The notes below the pieces were generated by a model, which did no database searches, had not been told where the DNA came from, and saw only the letters and a list, made by a program, of their open reading frames with translations. Of a stretch of 8,350 nt of DNA, positions 5,876 to 8,350 are shown piece after piece. The stretch's first letter is position 1; each line of letters opens with the position of its first letter. A program made the translations under genes and the position numbers. The DNA is from Candidatus Sumerlaeota bacterium (lineage in GTDB: Bacteria > Sumerlaeota > Sumerlaeia > MVZB01 > JAJFLK01), in contig JAJFLK010000066.1 in assembly GCA_021772735.1 (NCBI GenBank), forward strand, positions 1 through 8,350. The letters run 5' to 3'.

Positions 5876-7426
5876 CTAGTCTTCGGCGTCCATTTTCAAG
5901 AAGACGAAACGCCGGAAGTCGTCGGCGAAGACTTGCAAGCGAAGGCCTTTTTCGAGATCGGCGTCCCCGGCCACTTTCGCGAAATCCTTTTCGTTCTCGA
6001 TGGCCTTGCCCTGTGCTTGCACGATCACGTCGCCCGGACGCAACCCCGCGTTCGCGGCGGGACTGAACGGCACGACAGCAATGACGACCGCGCCGCCCTC
6101 GCCCTCGAATCCCAATTCCTCGGCTTTCTCAGCCGTCAGATCGTCAATCGTAAGGCCGAGTTTGAGGACCTCGGCTGATCCGATCTTATCGTCGCTCGCT
6201 TCTTCCTTGGCGCTGGCATCATCCCCGGCTCCGAGCTCGCCGAGCTTGATCTTCAGCGTGCGCGCTTTGCCGTTGCGGAAAATTTTGACTTCGATCTTCT
6301 CCTTGGGCGAAGCCGCTGCGACGGTGTTCTTCAATTCCAGAACATCGCCGACCTCTTTCGGGCCGAACTGCGTGATGATATCGCCGTCTTCCATCCCGCC
6401 AGCCTCGGCCGGACTGCCATCCTGCACGTCGGCGACAAGCACGCCTTCACCCTCGAACCCGAACGATGCGGCCATGGCCTCGTCGAGGTTCTGAATCCGG
6501 ACGCCGAGCCAGCCGCGCACGACGCGGCCCTCGGCGATGATGCTCCCCATGATCGACTTAACCATGTTCGCCGGTATGGCAAAGCCGATCCCCTGCGAAC
6601 CTCCACTCCGGGTGGCGATGGCGGTGTTGATGCCGACGACGTTGCCGTCGAGCGTGACCAGCGGACCGCCGCTGTTGCCCGGATTAATCGCGGCGTCGGT
6701 TTGAATAAAATTCTCGAATTCCGCCAGATTCAGGTTTGCACGACCCTTGGCGCTGATGATCCCGGCCGTCACCGATTGCTCGAGGCCCATCGGGCTGCCG
6801 ACCGCGACCACCCAGTCGCCGACTTCGGCCGCGTCCGAATCGCCCAGGTGCGCGAAGCTCAGACCGTCGGTATCGATCTTCAGGACGGCAAGATCACTGC
6901 GCGCATCGTTTCCGACGACCTCGGCCTTAAATTCTCGTTCGTCATGCAACGTTACCGTGATCTCGTCGGCGTCCTCGATGACGTGATTGTTCGTCAGGAT
7001 GTATCCGTCTTCGCTGACGATCACGCCAGAGCCGATCCCGTTACGTTCGTATCCCCCCGGAGGCGAACCTCCGGGCGATTCGAAAAACCGCCGGAACATA
7101 TCGTCGCCGAAAAATTCGCGGAACTGCTCGAGTCCCCGGCCCCCCTGACCTCCGAACGGAGCGCTCGCGGGCATGATCCTCTTGGTCGAGCGAATGTTGA
7201 CGACCGATGGACGCACCTGGCGCGCGATGGTCTTGAACCCTGAAGACAGGTCGTATGCGTGTTCGATCGCAGTGGATTCGGAATCGGATTGAGCCCGGGC
7301 ACGCTGCGGGCCGAAGGCAAGTATCAGACCTGCCGCGGCCAATGCCACGATCAGGGTTCCGGCTCGGGCGAATCGCCGGAGCGAAAGCGCTCTGCGCTCA
7401 TTCATCATTGGATCACGGGTTATCAT
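5876..7426 (-). CDS. HtrA/DegP/DegQ-family periplasmic serine endoprotease (Do type)
   Basis: 516 residues. It is a periplasmic quality-control protease/chaperone that degrades misfolded envelope proteins. Order of parts: signal peptide with Arg-rich start and hydrophobic core (about 9-40), likely cleaved after ARA at residue 45; trypsin-like protease domain with triad His148 (TNNHVI), Asp178 (RSDLAVLK) and Ser252 (NPGNSGGP), plus oxyanion-region residues; first PDZ domain about 300-395; acidic linker about 400-413; second PDZ domain about 418-510. A Gly/Phe-rich loop at about 90-125 (GGQGGRG, FFGDDMFRRFF) is typical of the family's LA loop. The start at 7426 was chosen because AGGAGG (7440-7435) sits eight bases upstream and the signal peptide follows. 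The frame is open 51 codons further upstream, but that extension has no signal-peptide logic. It could equally be called DegP, DegQ or MucD, so no specific symbol is given. Confidence 0.95.
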   Translation of the reverse strand: MITRDPMMNERRALSLRRFARAGTLIVALAAAGLILAFGPQRARAQSDSESTAIEHAYDLSSGFKTIARQVRPSVVNIRSTKRIMPASAPFGGQGGRGLEQFREFFGDDMFRRFFESPGGSPPGGYERNGIGSGVIVSEDGYILTNNHVIEDADEITVTLHDEREFKAEVVGNDARSDLAVLKIDTDGLSFAHLGDSDAAEVGDWVVAVGSPMGLEQSVTAGIISAKGRANLNLAEFENFIQTDAAINPGNSGGPLVTLDGNVVGINTAIATRSGGSQGIGFAIPANMVKSIMGSIIAEGRVVRGWLGVRIQNLDEAMAASFGFEGEGVLVADVQDGSPAEAGGMEDGDIITQFGPKEVGDVLELKNTVAAASPKEKIEVKIFRNGKARTLKIKLGELGAGDDASAKEEASDDKIGSAEVLKLGLTIDDLTAEKAEELGFEGEGGAVVIAVVPFSPAANAGLRPGDVIVQAQGKAIENEKDFAKVAGDADLEKGLRLQVFADDFRRFVFLKMDAED

Positions 7427-7434
7427 TGGTGGTT

Positions 7435-7440
7435 CCTCCT
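7435..7440 (-). promoter_or_regulatory. htrA ribosome binding site
   Basis: AGGAGG on the minus strand, eight bases before the ATG at 7426-7424. It is the best Shine-Dalgarno match in the window and decides the htrA start against longer in-frame alternatives up to 7579. Confidence 0.85.
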
Positions 7441-7590
7441 CGATGTCTTTCGGGGCCCGGCGTGGCCATACTCTGGGGCCGGGCGGTTCAGATTGTCTTG
7501 AACACATGGATTCGGAGCAGCCGGGCGCCTCAATCAAGTGCGGCGTCGGGTTCTCCCTTGCTCGACTATGCATGACCACGCGCGAAGGGC

Positions 7591-7610
7591 AAATGTTTGA
7601 AGTAACATTT
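7591..7610. promoter_or_regulatory. Candidate operator: AT-rich palindrome
   Basis: AAATGTT (7591-7597) and AACATTT (7604-7610) are perfect inverted repeats with a 6-base spacer, a layout common for dimeric helix-turn-helix regulators. The site lies 165 bases upstream of htrA and overlaps the candidate htrA promoter. By base composition alone a 7-bp repeat with free spacing in 365 bases is not very rare, so this is tentative. Confidence 0.3.
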
Positions 7611-7626
7611 CGATTTTGCGTGTTCC
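7602..7626 (-). promoter_or_regulatory. Possible ECF-sigma-type promoter for htrA
   Basis: On the minus strand GGAAC (7626-7622) is followed after 15 bases by GTTAC (7606-7602). GGAAC is the usual -35 core of extracytoplasmic-function sigma promoters, which control htrA/degP in several bacteria. The -10 half is only a loose match. The resulting leader would be about 165-170 bases. Weak call. Confidence 0.2.
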
Positions 7627-7674
7627 ATCATGAATTCGCGGAAAATGGGTGGGAGTATCCGGCAAGGCGCGGGC

Positions 7675-7703
7675 TTGTGCCTGCCGGGATCAGACGCTAC
7701 ATT
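7675..7703 (+). promoter_or_regulatory. Weak sigma-70-like promoter for the ykgJ-like gene
   Basis: TTGTGC (7675-7680) and TACATT (7698-7703) are separated by the optimal 17 bases, matching the -35 and -10 consensus at three and four of six positions. It lies about 90 bases upstream of the ATG at 7792. Such matches arise often by chance. Confidence 0.15.
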
Positions 7704-7791
7704 AGCCGCACTATATCAACGGGCGGAGCGTCCTCACGAGCCGAGATGCCACGATGCTTCGTCTTAATCTCCAGCGCCGCCAATCACACAC

Positions 7792-8208
7792 ATGATGCCA
7801 CCCACGCCGCTTGGCGAAACCGAAATTCAGCACGCAATCGAAACGGAGTTCCGATGCGAGCGGTGCGGCAACTGCTGCAAGGGCGACGGCACGGTAAAAA
7901 TCGGGAAGACCGAGGCCCAAAGGATCGCCGGGCACCTGAATCTCGACTTCAAGGATTTCCTCAAACGCTTCACCGAGCGCGCCGGGCCGGGCAAGTGGTG
8001 GCTCCTCGATCAGCCCGGCGAAGAGCAATGGTGCACCTTCCTTATACGCGACGACCAAGGCTTTTTCGGCTGCAGCATCCACGAAGTCAAACCGGATCAG
8101 TGCAGCCACTACCCGCTTCGGTGGCGCAACGATGACTCATTTCAGACCTGCCGGGGCTTGAGCGCCCTTGTCCGCCGCCTTGCAGAGGGGCCCAAGCCCC
8201 CCGCGTGA
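7792..8208 (+). CDS. YkgJ-family cysteine-cluster protein (putative Zn/Fe-chelating domain)
   Basis: 138 residues, cytoplasmic, no membrane segment. The family is recognised by the Cys pattern: FRCERCGNCCKGDG with Cys22, 25, 28 and 29 (CxxCxxCC), followed by Cys81 (QWCTFL), Cys94 (GFFGCSIHE), Cys104 (KPDQCSHYPL) and Cys120 (FQTCRG). These fit the CxxCxxCC/zinc- or iron-chelating domain in which about eight cysteines bind metal, probably an Fe-S or Zn cluster; the biochemical role is not established. Length is normal for the short members of the family. Two tandem ATG codons (7792 and 7795) are available and no strong Shine-Dalgarno is seen, so the exact start is uncertain by one residue. It is transcribed divergently from htrA, with a 365-base shared upstream region. 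Antisense open frames across this gene are shadows. Confidence 0.9.
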   Translation: MMPPTPLGETEIQHAIETEFRCERCGNCCKGDGTVKIGKTEAQRIAGHLNLDFKDFLKRFTERAGPGKWWLLDQPGEEQWCTFLIRDDQGFFGCSIHEVKPDQCSHYPLRWRNDDSFQTCRGLSALVRRLAEGPKPPA

Positions 8209-8243
8209 CCCTGACCCCCGCCAGGCTTGATGACCTGCCAGGT

Positions 8244-8350
8244 CTAGCTTCCTGTAAGTCTCCGGATCGCCTTTCGAAGTTGATCCTCGGCACGGTCGAG
8301 AGAGCGTCGCTTCGCCGAGGCCCATCGCGCTGCCTGAGCGGCGGCGGACC
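8244..8350 (-). CDS. Possible 3' end of a minus-strand gene, cut by the window edge
   Basis: A minus-strand frame is open from the window edge (first full codon 8348-8346) to a TAG at 8246-8244, giving 34 residues. The text is Ala/Arg-rich then amphipathic, ending in a segment containing DRAEDQLRKAIRRL, which reads like the C-terminal helix of a real protein. It would converge on the ykgJ-like gene with a 35-base gap. The third-position GC content is lower than in neighbouring genes, and the opposite strand is also open here, so the call is weak. No family is recognised. Confidence 0.35.
   Translation of the reverse strand, partial: SAAAQAARWASAKRRSLDRAEDQLRKAIRRLTGS

Larger units (their letters stand above)
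7427..7791. other. Divergent intergenic region between htrA and the ykgJ-like gene
   Basis: 365 bases without a convincing gene. Open frames crossing it are out-of-frame shadows or upstream extensions of htrA. It holds the htrA ribosome binding site; a GC-rich inverted repeat (7455-7461 with 7478-7484, 16-base loop) just upstream of it in the htrA leader; an AT-rich palindrome (7591-7610); and weak promoter-like motifs for both directions. Its middle part, about 7585-7660, is visibly more AT-rich than the genes, as expected for promoter DNA. Confidence 0.7.

Noticed and set aside
7427..7579. N-terminal extension of HtrA to 7579
   Set aside because: The 51 extra residues precede a normal signal peptide that has its own strong Shine-Dalgarno. 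The extension crosses the leader hairpin and has no ribosome binding site.
7443..8135. 230-residue plus-strand open frame across the htrA/ykgJ gap
   Set aside because: It runs out of frame through the ykgJ-like gene, has an Arg-rich low-quality composition and matches no family motif.
8187..8200. GGGGC-CCAA-GCCCC hairpin at the end of the ykgJ-like gene as a terminator
   Set aside because: Five-bp stem within the coding sequence with no T-tract. Too weak to call.
3688..8244. Three 13-bp palindromes with a single central base: GGCTTGgCAAGCC (3688-3700), CCCCGGcCCGGGG (5681-5693), GACCTGcCAGGTC (8232-8244), all near gene ends
   Set aside because: At this GC content about two to three such 6-1-6 palindromes are expected by chance in 8.3 kb, and the loops are too small for good hairpins.

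Overview
The window is GC-rich DNA from a free-living bacterium. No mobile element, CRISPR array, tRNA or rRNA is visible. The combination of an OpcA-type protein, a membrane-anchored Ser/Thr kinase with a long Pro/Thr/Ser-rich tail and a small glycine-zipper membrane protein would fit a planctomycete-like or related uncultured lineage. That placement is an impression from gene content, not a demonstrated taxonomy.

Layout. Plus strand, 1-3623: the 3' part of opcA (glucose-6-phosphate dehydrogenase assembly/effector protein), pgl (6-phosphogluconolactonase), a 107-residue membrane protein of unknown function, and eno (enolase). Plus strand, 3766-5700: a 644-residue transmembrane Ser/Thr protein kinase. 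The kinase converges on a minus-strand HtrA/DegP-type periplasmic serine protease (5876-7426). The gap between them holds a near-perfect 25-bp inverted repeat. After a 365-base divergent intergenic region comes a plus-strand YkgJ-type cysteine-cluster protein (7792-8208). The last about 100 bases may hold the 3' end of another minus-strand gene.

How the genes work together. opcA and pgl serve the first two steps of the oxidative pentose phosphate pathway, and zwf probably lies just upstream, outside the window. Enolase serves lower glycolysis. The kinase and HtrA are envelope-facing signalling and quality-control proteins. Nothing here proves a functional link between them and the carbon-metabolism genes.

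The least explained signals lie in the non-coding DNA. The eno leader can form two mutually exclusive pairings, one of which covers part of the Shine-Dalgarno sequence. A 10-bp hairpin sits just ahead of the kinase start codon, which has no visible Shine-Dalgarno. A large inverted repeat lies between the convergent kinase and protease genes. No clearly new multi-gene system is evident. The protein-coding content is mostly recognisable families.
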